Source: Ktedonobacter sp.
GTDB taxonomy: Bacteria; Chloroflexota; Ktedonobacteria; Ktedonobacterales; Ktedonobacteraceae
NCBI GenBank assembly: GCA_003450555.1
Contig: DMFQ01000217.1
Span: 1 to 6,893, forward strand
Length of the DNA: 6,893 nt
Reading direction: 5' to 3'
Shown: positions 1 to 6,015 of the stretch, one piece after another
Layout: each line of letters begins with the position of its first letter
Numbering within the stretch: the first letter of the stretch is position 1
Made by a program: the position numbers and the translations under genes
The notes under the pieces: generated by a model
The model's database searches: none
The model's input: only the letters and a program-made list of their open reading frames with translations
Told to the model about the DNA's origin: nothing

Positions 1-567
1 CCAGGGCTGGCCCCTGTGACCCTCAATGAGCGCGCGGTTCAGGTGATCAAGAACCGCAAGCGTCCCGTACAGAGTTATTACCTCGACCTGCAAAACCTGC
101 ATCGCTACTGGAATGGTGACCACACCTACCATCATACTGCCTGCAGTAACCTCGTCTATGGCGTACGCGAGGCCGTTCGTATCGCGATGGAGGAAGGCCT
201 GGAGGCACGCTGGGAACGCCACCAACTCAACGGCGATGCTGTCAAAGCCGGTATCGAGGCGATGGGTCTGAAAATCCTCACCAAACCGGGTTATGCTCTC
301 TCCGTATTGACCGCTGTGAGCTTGCCGGAGGGCGTCGATGAACTTGCCATCCGCAAAGGGCTGCTCGAGGAGTATAGTATCGAGGTTGGTGGCGGCTTCG
401 GCCCCCTGAAAGGCCGTTTGATTCGCATCGGCCTGATGGGGTACAATTCTTGCCGGAAAAATGTAGATACCGTGCTGGCAGCGCTTGAGCATGTATTGCC
501 TCGCAGTGGCTTTACCCCACAAGTTGGCGCAGCATTAGCCGCTGCCGACTCAGTATACAAAAGGTAA
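1..567 (+). CDS. Class V aminotransferase, alanine/serine/ureidoglycine-glyoxylate type (5' end missing)
   Basis: This is the C-terminal part of a PLP-dependent class V (fold type I) aminotransferase of the AGXT/PucG group, which moves an amino group from alanine, serine or ureidoglycine to glyoxylate. The frame is open from base 1 and starts with PGLAPVTLNERA, the segment that in this family follows just after the PLP-binding lysine. The lysine itself therefore lies off the left edge. Visible family marks are the YYLDL...YW segment, YHHTACSNLVYGVREAV, EEGLEARWERH, and the substrate-carboxylate region GGGFGPLKGRLIRIGLMG, whose Arg codon is at 424-426. About 188 residues of a usual 360-390 are present, ending at TAA 565-567. 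An ATG or GTG inside the window should not be taken as the start. The exact amino donor cannot be told from this half. The HAD gene downstream is on the same strand. Confidence 0.9.
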   Translation, partial: PGLAPVTLNERAVQVIKNRKRPVQSYYLDLQNLHRYWNGDHTYHHTACSNLVYGVREAVRIAMEEGLEARWERHQLNGDAVKAGIEAMGLKILTKPGYALSVLTAVSLPEGVDELAIRKGLLEEYSIEVGGGFGPLKGRLIRIGLMGYNSCRKNVDTVLAALEHVLPRSGFTPQVGAALAAADSVYKR

Positions 568-569
568 TT

Positions 570-635
570 GTATGTATCTGAGTGACGTCAATCAAGGCTT
601 GAACAGGCTCTGCTTGATGTCACTCAGATACATAC
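570..635. repeat. Long inverted repeat, 22-bp stem with 22-nt loop
   Basis: The left arm (570-591) and right arm (614-635) pair over 22 positions: 17 perfect outer pairs, one G-U at 587/618, then 4 more pairs. The loop (592-613) contains its own small palindrome, TCAAG-G-CTTGA at 592-602. The left arm carries a tandem TCAA/TCAAG, so the right arm can pair in two registers. It starts 3 bases after the aminotransferase stop and ends 4 bases before the Shine-Dalgarno of the HAD gene. No T-run follows the right arm, so it is not a standard intrinsic terminator. It may act as an mRNA stabiliser, an attenuating hairpin, a protein-binding palindrome or a small dispersed repeat. Confidence 0.85.
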
Positions 636-639
636 TATC

Positions 640-647
640 GAGGTGAT
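640..647 (+). promoter_or_regulatory. Strong Shine-Dalgarno for the HAD hydrolase gene
   Basis: GAGGTGAT is a full match to the 3' end of bacterial 16S rRNA. With 5 bases between GAGG and ATG 649 it fixes that ATG as the start. The in-frame GTG at 643 lies inside the Shine-Dalgarno itself and is not likely to be used. Confidence 0.75.
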
Positions 648-648
648 C

Positions 649-1392
649 ATGCCCTTTGAACAACCGCAATCCATTCGCACCGTCTTTTTTGATGCCGGAT
701 TTACCCTGATACGTCCCAATCCATCGACACCTGAAATCTGCCAGCGCGTCTGCCAACAACTCAACCTCCATATCCACCTTGATGAGGTGAAAGAGCGTAT
801 GAACGAGGCTCAGGACTATTACCTGCGCAATATGAGCCTCAATCGTCACACCTGGGGCAACGAGGAGGCTATCTCAGAGTTTTGGATCGGCTACTACATG
901 ACCCTGCTGCGCCCTTTTATCGAAGAACACGATGAACACAGGCTCTACCAACTCGCTCATGGCATCAACGAGGAATTTGATAAACACAGTAGCTGGCAGC
1001 TCTATCCAGATGTATTGCCCACCTTAGAAGCGCTGCGCAAACATGGTGGCTATACCCTCGGCGTCATCTCCGATTGGGGCATATCTCTTGGCCCTATACT
1101 CCGCCAATTGCAACTCACCCCGTATTTTGATTACCTGCTCATCTCCGCCGTAACCCGTCACGCCAAGCCATCGCCTATGCTCTATGACCTGGCGTTACAG
1201 CGAGCCAATAGCATCGCCGATTATACACTCCACATAGGAGACTCCTATATCCTAGATGTGCTGGGCGCCCGCTCGGTCGGTATCACCCCCGTCTTGCTCG
1301 ACCGGGACAGGCATGTAGACGAGAGCAATGTCGATTGCCTGCTCGTCCACTCGCTCACAGAGCTGCTCGACCTCCTGGAAGTGCCACGATAA
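649..1392 (+). CDS. HAD-superfamily hydrolase, subfamily IA-like (HDHD3/REG-2-like)
   Basis: A 247-residue cytoplasmic hydrolase of the haloacid dehalogenase superfamily, a family that works through a phospho-aspartyl (or, in dehalogenases, an ester) intermediate. The four HAD motifs are in order. Motif I is FFDAGFTL with nucleophile Asp15, motif II is VISDWG with Ser141, motif III is Lys173 in AKPSP, and motif IV is HIGDS with Asp198 followed by Asp203. Residues 21-115 form a helical cap of the C1 type. The usual second Asp of motif I (DxD) is Gly17, as in dehalogenase-like and REG-2-like members. A phosphatase role is therefore not certain and the substrate cannot be named. The aminotransferase before it is 81 bases upstream on the same strand with the long hairpin between. 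A link to glycolate/glyoxylate metabolism is possible, but is inferred only from position. Confidence 0.85.
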   Translation: MPFEQPQSIRTVFFDAGFTLIRPNPSTPEICQRVCQQLNLHIHLDEVKERMNEAQDYYLRNMSLNRHTWGNEEAISEFWIGYYMTLLRPFIEEHDEHRLYQLAHGINEEFDKHSSWQLYPDVLPTLEALRKHGGYTLGVISDWGISLGPILRQLQLTPYFDYLLISAVTRHAKPSPMLYDLALQRANSIADYTLHIGDSYILDVLGARSVGITPVLLDRDRHVDESNVDCLLVHSLTELLDLLEVPR

Positions 1393-1443
1393 CCAGCTCC
1401 TGGCAGACCGCTCGCGTCACCCGTTATTATAGAGGTTACCATA

Positions 1444-1472
1444 TTTACCTTCTTGCAGAAAACTGCTATACT
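1444..1472 (+). promoter_or_regulatory. Promoter with extended -10 for the permease-kinase gene
   Basis: The -35 is TTTACC (1444-1449), followed by a 17-base spacer and the -10 TATACT (1467-1472) with an upstream TG (1464-1465), giving TGCTATACT. Transcription should begin near 1479. This lies inside the longer open frame, so the upstream Met codons (from 1335) cannot be the start. The -10 also sits in the 13-base palindrome GCTATA-C-TATAGC (1465-1477), which could be bound by a regulator. Confidence 0.6.
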
Positions 1473-1535
1473 ATAGCTACATCAACTGCAAGAATGTATC
1501 CGCCACAGATGGATTCAATTGTAGCAAGGTATGAC

Positions 1536-3839
1536 ATGAACAAGCTTGAGGAACAACAGTACGCTCCGACTATCATACAAAATGTCATAGGAGAGCCGTT
1601 ACGTTCTGAGCAGCGCACAGGTGAATTGCTGCCTCGCACCCTTTCACGAGTAGATATGCTCGTCATCTTTATCACTATTGTCCTCTTCATTCCCAATGCC
1701 TCAGTCATACAGGCAACACAGGGAGCCGGGGCCGCCACTTATCTCTATTGGGCCATTGGTACTATAACGTTCCTCGTGCCAGGGGCAATCGTCTGCGGCC
1801 AACTCAATCGCTTTCTACCGGTCGATGGCGCCATTTACGTCTGGACGCACCGCGCGCTGGGACCACTGTGGGGCTTCTTCGCCGGCTTTTGTGCCTGGTT
1901 TCCTGGCGTCCTCGTCTTGCTTGCGGCCGCCGATGCCATCGTTTCCTTGATTCAAGGTATCGGCGCACAGCTCGTTGGCCCTAATGCGAACTGGCTGTTA
2001 GCTCCATGGCAACAGGGTATCATCGCGCTGTTAATGGTTCTTCTGGGAGGATGGCTCTCTACTTTTCCCCTGCCTCGCGTCATGAAGGTTGCAAAAGTGG
2101 TAATTGGCTTCTATGTCCTGGGTATTTTCACGGTTGGTCTTGCCGGAATTATGTGGCTAGTCAGTGGTCATCACCCCCAGATTCCTCTCACCATTAATCA
2201 AGCGAGCTTTGGCACCCCGCATATCGTCTTGTATGGCGTGATTATCCTGGCCCTACTTGGTGTTGAAGTACCTCTGAATATGTCCGCGGAAACCAAACGT
2301 CCAGATGCCTCTTCCCTCTTCCTCCGTTGGGGAGCTCTCATCGTGATGCTTGCCTACATCATCGGCACTTTCGGCGTCATGGTCGTCGTGCCGCAAAGTG
2401 AAGCAAGCACAACGTATTCGACCCTCACAGCCATTGGCCTCGTTTTTGGTACACCAGCAGTCATCGCGGTTGCTCTCATCTTTATCGCCTTCTTTATGCT
2501 GGTCTCTATCCTCTATAACGTCACGTTCTCCCGCATTCTATTTGTCTCAGCCCTGGACCACCGCCTGCCCACAAGTCTCGCGAAAGTGAATCACCATCAC
2601 ACACCTTTTCGCGCAATCGCGGTACAGTCAATGATAGTGATAGCCGTCGCGCTCTTCACCTACTTTCTTGGACCGCTCCTCTATATCGGAGAAGGCGCCG
2701 TTTTCTCTGCCAAAGTCTATAACGTCTCTCAGGCCACCACCACCGTCATCTGGTGCACCTCGATGATTTTCCTCTTCATCGATCTTCCCGTTCTCTTATT
2801 TCGCTTCCGCGCGCTCCTTGCTAAAAGGCCCGAACAGCTCATTGCCCCCACCTGGGTACTCTACCTCTGTTGCCTCGTGGGTGGAGTAGCCAGTATACTC
2901 GGCATATGGACAACCCTCTCCGCCTCCTGGAATAGCCAGCTCATCTCCGACTCCAACTGGACGCTCTACGTCGGCGTCTGTACACTTTTCTCGCTGGTCA
3001 TCGGCCTGGTCGGCTCGGCCTACCCGCGCCTCTTGAGCAACCTGAACGAGCAGACCGCCGCTGCCCGCGAGAACGCCCACATGTACGCTGAATTGCGCTT
3101 GGCCTATGCGAAAATGCGTGAACTCGATCACCTCAAAGACGCCTTCTTGACCACCGCCAGCCATGAATTGCGTACGCCGCTGACTATTGTGCAGGGCTAT
3201 CTGGAACTGCTGGGTGAGATGGAGCATATCGACGCGAAAACGCGTGGGGAATTTCTGAATAAAGCGCGCCGAGCCTGCGATGAACTGGTACTCCTTCAGG
3301 CGAACATTATGGATGCCAGTCGCCTCCAATTTGAGGCCGCCTCGCTGAACTGCTCATCTATTCGCCTCAAAGAGATCTGCACAGCCGTTATCGATCTGTT
3401 TGAACCCATCACGCTTCAGGAACGGCGCCATGTCATCGTCAATATTCCCGATTCTATCGTCGTCTTGGCCGATGAGACGCGCCTGAAACAGGTCCTACGC
3501 AATCTCTTCGCCAATGCCCTGCGTTACTCTCCACAACAAACACCCATCTACATAACTGCTGTCATCGACAAACAGGATCCATCCATGGTACGCGTCAACC
3601 TCATCGATCGTGGCTATGGCGTTCCACCCGATAAACAGGAGGAGATTTTCGATCGCTTTGTCCGCCTGGAGCGCGACATGCATGGCAATACGCGTGGTAG
3701 CGGTCTGGGTCTGGCAATTACCCGTCAACTGGTCGAAGTCATGCATGGCACTATCTGGGTCGAGAGTAGTGGCGTAAAGGGAGAAGGTTCGACGTTTTCG
3801 TTTACACTGCCCACAACTACCGCTACTACCACTCTATAA
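1536..3839 (+). CDS. APC-type amino-acid permease domain fused to a histidine kinase (membrane sensor kinase)
   Basis: A 767-residue membrane protein. Residues 40-500 form about 12 hydrophobic helices like the amino acid/polyamine permease family (APC, AA_permease_2). Marks are LPVDGAIYVWTHRALGP near 95-110 and GVEVPLNMSAETKRPDAS near 242-259, which matches the family's E...E.K.P loop. A charged, probably coiled-coil linker (500-535) follows. The kinase then has H-box ASHELRTPL with His543, N-box around Asn656 and Asn660, G1 DRGYGVPP (691-698), F-box FDRFVR (705-710) and G2 GSGLGLAI (721-728). The kinase core is complete and has no PAS, GAF, HAMP or receiver domain. The likely role is sensing an amino acid or transport state and passing phosphate to a response regulator encoded elsewhere. 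Start: ATG 1536 follows AAGGT (1526-1530) at good spacing. ATG 1494 and 1509 are possible but lack a good Shine-Dalgarno. The stop TAA overlaps the end of the convergent NUDIX gene by 6 bp. A Thr-rich tail closes the protein. Confidence 0.9.
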   Translation: MNKLEEQQYAPTIIQNVIGEPLRSEQRTGELLPRTLSRVDMLVIFITIVLFIPNASVIQATQGAGAATYLYWAIGTITFLVPGAIVCGQLNRFLPVDGAIYVWTHRALGPLWGFFAGFCAWFPGVLVLLAAADAIVSLIQGIGAQLVGPNANWLLAPWQQGIIALLMVLLGGWLSTFPLPRVMKVAKVVIGFYVLGIFTVGLAGIMWLVSGHHPQIPLTINQASFGTPHIVLYGVIILALLGVEVPLNMSAETKRPDASSLFLRWGALIVMLAYIIGTFGVMVVVPQSEASTTYSTLTAIGLVFGTPAVIAVALIFIAFFMLVSILYNVTFSRILFVSALDHRLPTSLAKVNHHHTPFRAIAVQSMIVIAVALFTYFLGPLLYIGEGAVFSAKVYNVSQATTTVIWCTSMIFLFIDLPVLLFRFRALLAKRPEQLIAPTWVLYLCCLVGGVASILGIWTTLSASWNSQLISDSNWTLYVGVCTLFSLVIGLVGSAYPRLLSNLNEQTAAARENAHMYAELRLAYAKMRELDHLKDAFLTTASHELRTPLTIVQGYLELLGEMEHIDAKTRGEFLNKARRACDELVLLQANIMDASRLQFEAASLNCSSIRLKEICTAVIDLFEPITLQERRHVIVNIPDSIVVLADETRLKQVLRNLFANALRYSPQQTPIYITAVIDKQDPSMVRVNLIDRGYGVPPDKQEEIFDRFVRLERDMHGNTRGSGLGLAITRQLVEVMHGTIWVESSGVKGEGSTFSFTLPTTTATTTL

Positions 3840-4577
3840 TTTAGCCTCCGCCTCGGGATTAAAACGATAGAGCCGGGCCGGGCGGTGCGTCCCCTCCATC
3901 TTTTTCGCCCCTGTATCTTCCAGGATACCCGTCGAAAGTATCTTCTTACGGAAGTTCCGCTTGTCCAGCCGCTTGTGTAGAATGATCTCATAGACGCGCT
4001 GCAATTCCCGCAGTGTGAATTGCTCGGGCAACAGGCTGAAGGCAATAGTGGTGTAGTCCAGTTTTCCTCGTAATCGTTCCAGAGAGTAATGCAGGATCTT
4101 CTCGTGGTCAAAGGCGAGCGAGGGCAGATCATACACTGAAAACCAACCCACATCTGCGGCATCGTCAGCCGCCCTGACCTGTAATCGTTCGGAGTCCAGC
4201 AGCGCAAAGTACACAACAGTAATCACACGCGTGCGTGGATCGCGTCCCGGATCACCAAATGTATACAGTTGCTCAAGGTAGACATCCTGCACGCCCGTCT
4301 CTTCCTGCAGTTCGCGTTTTGCAGCCGTCTCCAGAGATTCATCTATATTCACAAAGCCGCCCGGTATCGCCCACATCCCTTCATAGGGCCACGACCGCCG
4401 CTTAATCAGCAGCACCTGGAGATCTCGCTTTCTCAGGCTCATCATAACCACGTCCACCGTCACCGACGGTCGTTCATATTTGCTGGCATCGTAGGTATGC
4501 GCCTTCGCTTCAGCCGTCTCCTGTACTCTCTTCAGCGCACTATTCGTTGATTCGCTTTGCTCTTCCGTCTGTTCCAT
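3834..4577 (-). CDS. NUDIX hydrolase with NrtR-like C-terminal winged helix (probable regulator)
   Basis: A 247-residue protein. After a polar 30-residue N-terminal tail comes YERPSVTVDVV (34-44), typical of the NrtR/ADP-ribose-pyrophosphatase-like group. The full NUDIX box spans residues 74-96: Gly74, Glu80, then RELQEETGV with metal-binding Glu92 and Glu93. All consensus residues are present, so hydrolysis of a nucleotide-sugar type substrate is possible. Residues about 172-240 (YTTIAFSLLPEQFTLRELQ, then KRNFRKKIL and HRPARLYRF) match the winged-helix region of NrtR-type regulators, which bind DNA and respond to ADP-ribose or related ligands. NrtR controls NAD genes in some bacteria and related proteins control sugar genes. 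The target here is unknown and no NAD gene is in the window. The gene is convergent with the permease-kinase gene (6-bp overlap) and divergent from the kinase-like gene. The Shine-Dalgarno is weak (GAGG 12 bases before ATG), so the start is moderately sure. Confidence 0.87.
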   Translation of the reverse strand: MEQTEEQSESTNSALKRVQETAEAKAHTYDASKYERPSVTVDVVMMSLRKRDLQVLLIKRRSWPYEGMWAIPGGFVNIDESLETAAKRELQEETGVQDVYLEQLYTFGDPGRDPRTRVITVVYFALLDSERLQVRAADDAADVGWFSVYDLPSLAFDHEKILHYSLERLRGKLDYTTIAFSLLPEQFTLRELQRVYEIILHKRLDKRNFRKKILSTGILEDTGAKKMEGTHRPARLYRFNPEAEAKL

Positions 4578-4648
4578 CGCTACCGTAAGCCTCTTTCCAA
4601 AAACTAACCTCTACCAAATAGGATTTTCTGGCTCTCCATCCTTACTTT

Positions 4649-4678
4649 ATTACATTCTTGAGGAAGATATGCTATACT
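4649..4678 (+). promoter_or_regulatory. Candidate distal promoter upstream of the kinase-like gene
   Basis: ATTACA (4649-4654), an 18-base spacer and TATACT (4673-4678) with TG at 4670-4671 give the same TGCTATACT as the promoter at 1464-1472. A transcript from here would start near 4685 and carry a leader of about 205 bases before ATG 4890. The leader begins with a weak hairpin: ATGTAGG at 4684-4690 pairs with CCTACAT at 4718-4724 across a 27-base loop. Confidence 0.45.
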
Positions 4679-4746
4679 CTGTGATGTAGGCACACCACTT
4701 TCACTTCCTTCCACCGCCCTACATGCCTTTCCATTAAATAGCTGAC

Positions 4747-4767
4747 TTAGTGTATTTACCACACTAA
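4747..4767. promoter_or_regulatory. Inverted repeat, candidate operator
   Basis: TTAGTGT (4747-4753) and ACACTAA (4761-4767) are perfect 7-bp arms around a 7-base spacer, 21 bp in all. It lies between the divergent NUDIX and kinase-like genes, downstream of the distal promoter and upstream of the proximal one. Its size suits a dimeric winged-helix regulator, and the adjacent NrtR-like protein is an obvious candidate. That link is inference from position only. Confidence 0.4.
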
Positions 4768-4813
4768 TATACGCTACCCATCAATGCCTGTCAAGACTTT
4801 ATGTGTAATTAAA

Positions 4814-4843
4814 TTGCATCCCTCTATTCCCCTATGTTATACT
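4814..4843 (+). promoter_or_regulatory. Proximal promoter for the kinase-like gene
   Basis: TTGCAT (4814-4819), an 18-base spacer and TATACT (4838-4843) with TG at 4835-4836 give an extended -10, TGTTATACT. Transcription should start near 4850, about 40 bases before ATG 4890. This is the best-placed promoter for the gene. Confidence 0.55.
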
Positions 4844-4889
4844 GGCACAGGCAAAACATTCGTTCTTAAACGGGAGAGAGAAAAGCAAC

Positions 4890-5798
4890 ATGGCAGACGC
4901 AGAGGTAGGGCTACCACGTATCGGCGCGTATACCGTCACACGACTGCTCAACCACGGTCCTACCAGCAGCATCTACCTTGGCAAACAACGCAAGAAAGAC
5001 ATCGCCATCAAGGTCTTTCAAACACCTCTCTTCACCCTTGAAGCTAAAGAAGCCTTTCTCTTGCGCGCCAAACAACTCAAGAAACTCAAAGACCGTCAGA
5101 TCGTCGAGATACACGACTTTGGTTTTGTCCAGAACGCTGGCGTTGGCGACAATGACGAGGGGGATCAAGGAGACTGCGCCTATCTCGTGCTGCAATATGT
5201 CCCAGGAGAGACGCTTCGCCAGCGTATCGCCCCAGGACAGCGCATTCCCGCCGACGAAGTGAAACGCCGGCTCTCACCCATCGCCAGCGCGCTCCACTAT
5301 GCACACGTCTCCACCCTCTTGCACGGCAATCTTCATCCCGGCAACCTGGTCATCGACGCGCACGACAACACCCTGCTGACAGACTTTTCCTTTACCCTGA
5401 AGGGACTCCCCTTCCCATCCGAGCAGGAGAGCGCGTCTGTACCCTATATGGCGCCAGAACACTTGCGCGACCTGCCAACTTCCGCCAGTGATCAGTACGC
5501 TCTTGCCGTCATGGTCTACGAGTGGCTCTGCGGGCAGCGACCCTATCCGGCAACAGAGCGAGAGCATCTCCTGCATCAACAAACGCATGACACGCTCCCC
5601 TCACCACGCAGCCTGAACAGTGACATTTCACCAGCCGTTGAGAAGGTTCTCGTGCAAGCGCTCTCCTTCAATCCCGACGAGCGTTTCCAGCACACCCAGG
5701 CTTTCGCCGACAACTATCTACGCGCCTTAATGGGCCTCCCTCTCACCCCAGAGACAAAACGCGTCGTAAGCAACCATACTCACCAAACCTGTTGCTGA
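4890..5798 (+). CDS. Serine/threonine protein kinase-like protein, predicted pseudokinase
   Basis: A 302-residue soluble protein with one protein-kinase fold domain (about 12-280). Kept landmarks are Lys41 in AIKVF (ATP lysine), Asn152, Asp165 in DFS (DFG position), YMAPE (186-190), SDQYALAVMVYEWLCGQRPY (200-219) and the Arg of DERF (263-266). Three key features are lost. The glycine loop reads NHGPTSSIYLG, the alpha-C Glu position appears to be Arg59, and the HRD motif is HGN with Asn147 instead of the catalytic Asp. Phosphotransfer is therefore doubtful, and a binding or regulatory role is more likely. There is no membrane segment or sensor domain. ATG 4890 follows a purine-rich GGGAGAGAG (4872-4880). 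The C-terminal 25 residues after the kinase fold look like the start of a linker. The stop TGA (5796-5798) falls where the +1 frame, leading into the helicase, is already open, so the gene may be a frameshifted piece of a longer fusion. Confidence 0.82.
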   Translation: MADAEVGLPRIGAYTVTRLLNHGPTSSIYLGKQRKKDIAIKVFQTPLFTLEAKEAFLLRAKQLKKLKDRQIVEIHDFGFVQNAGVGDNDEGDQGDCAYLVLQYVPGETLRQRIAPGQRIPADEVKRRLSPIASALHYAHVSTLLHGNLHPGNLVIDAHDNTLLTDFSFTLKGLPFPSEQESASVPYMAPEHLRDLPTSASDQYALAVMVYEWLCGQRPYPATEREHLLHQQTHDTLPSPRSLNSDISPAVEKVLVQALSFNPDERFQHTQAFADNYLRALMGLPLTPETKRVVSNHTHQTCC

Positions 5799-6015
5799 AA
5801 TTGGACTGCCACATCCCATCGCCAGGAAGCAGGATAGAGATACTTTTGCAAAGACCCCCGCTGATCATCCAACCTATGAAGCGCAAAAGACGACATTCGA
5901 GGACATAGCCGTACCAGACAGCAGAGCATCCAATGGAGAAGCTGCGTCGCTAAGTAATGGCAAGGTGCTCCATTCCCTCCCTGAGAAAATAGTGCTCCTG
6001 CCAACAAAAGAATTC
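5770..6015 (+). other. Open in-frame extension upstream of the helicase (linker-like, no clear start)
   Basis: After TAA 5767-5769 the helicase frame has no stop, so it overlaps the last 29 bases of the kinase-like gene. The translation is polar and rich in Pro, Ser, Thr, Glu and Lys, like an interdomain linker. Possible starts are GTG 5965, GTG 5992 (GAG 6 bases before) and ATG 6016, none with a good Shine-Dalgarno. I see no promoter or terminator here. It is either the N-terminal tail of the helicase or the linker of a kinase-helicase fusion broken by a frameshift. Confidence 0.5.

Larger units (their letters stand above)
4578..4889. other. Divergent intergenic region, 312 bp
   Basis: This AT-richer stretch separates the minus-strand NUDIX gene from the plus-strand kinase-like gene. 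It holds two rightward extended -10 promoters and two inverted repeats, listed separately where they can be supported. I see no convincing leftward promoter for the NUDIX gene, no open frame with coding character and no tRNA. Confidence 0.7.

Noticed and set aside
583..590. TGACGTCA palindrome resembling a CRE site
   Set aside because: It is part of the left arm of the long hairpin and a eukaryotic-type site has no meaning here.
614..640. Intrinsic terminator after the aminotransferase
   Set aside because: The stem is long, but no T-run follows the right arm and the sequence goes directly into a Shine-Dalgarno, so I list it only as an inverted repeat.
1335..1535. Longer N-terminus of the permease-kinase frame, overlapping the HAD gene
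   Set aside because: A well-formed promoter lies inside it (1444-1472), the translation is not permease-like, and ATG 1536 has a Shine-Dalgarno that the upstream Met codons lack.
2796..3329. 177-codon open frame on the minus strand
   Set aside because: It lies wholly opposite the permease-kinase coding sequence, has no recognisable domain and no upstream signals, so it is a shadow of codon bias.
3725..4216. 163-codon minus-strand frame, overlapping the NUDIX gene in another frame
   Set aside because: The NUDIX frame has clear motifs over the same bases. This frame is rich in Arg, Trp and Cys with no domain.
5785..5799. Programmed +1 frameshift signal at the kinase-like stop
   Set aside because: The codons before TGA (TGT TGC) do not allow good re-pairing after a +1 slip, and there is no Shine-Dalgarno-like stimulator as in prfB.
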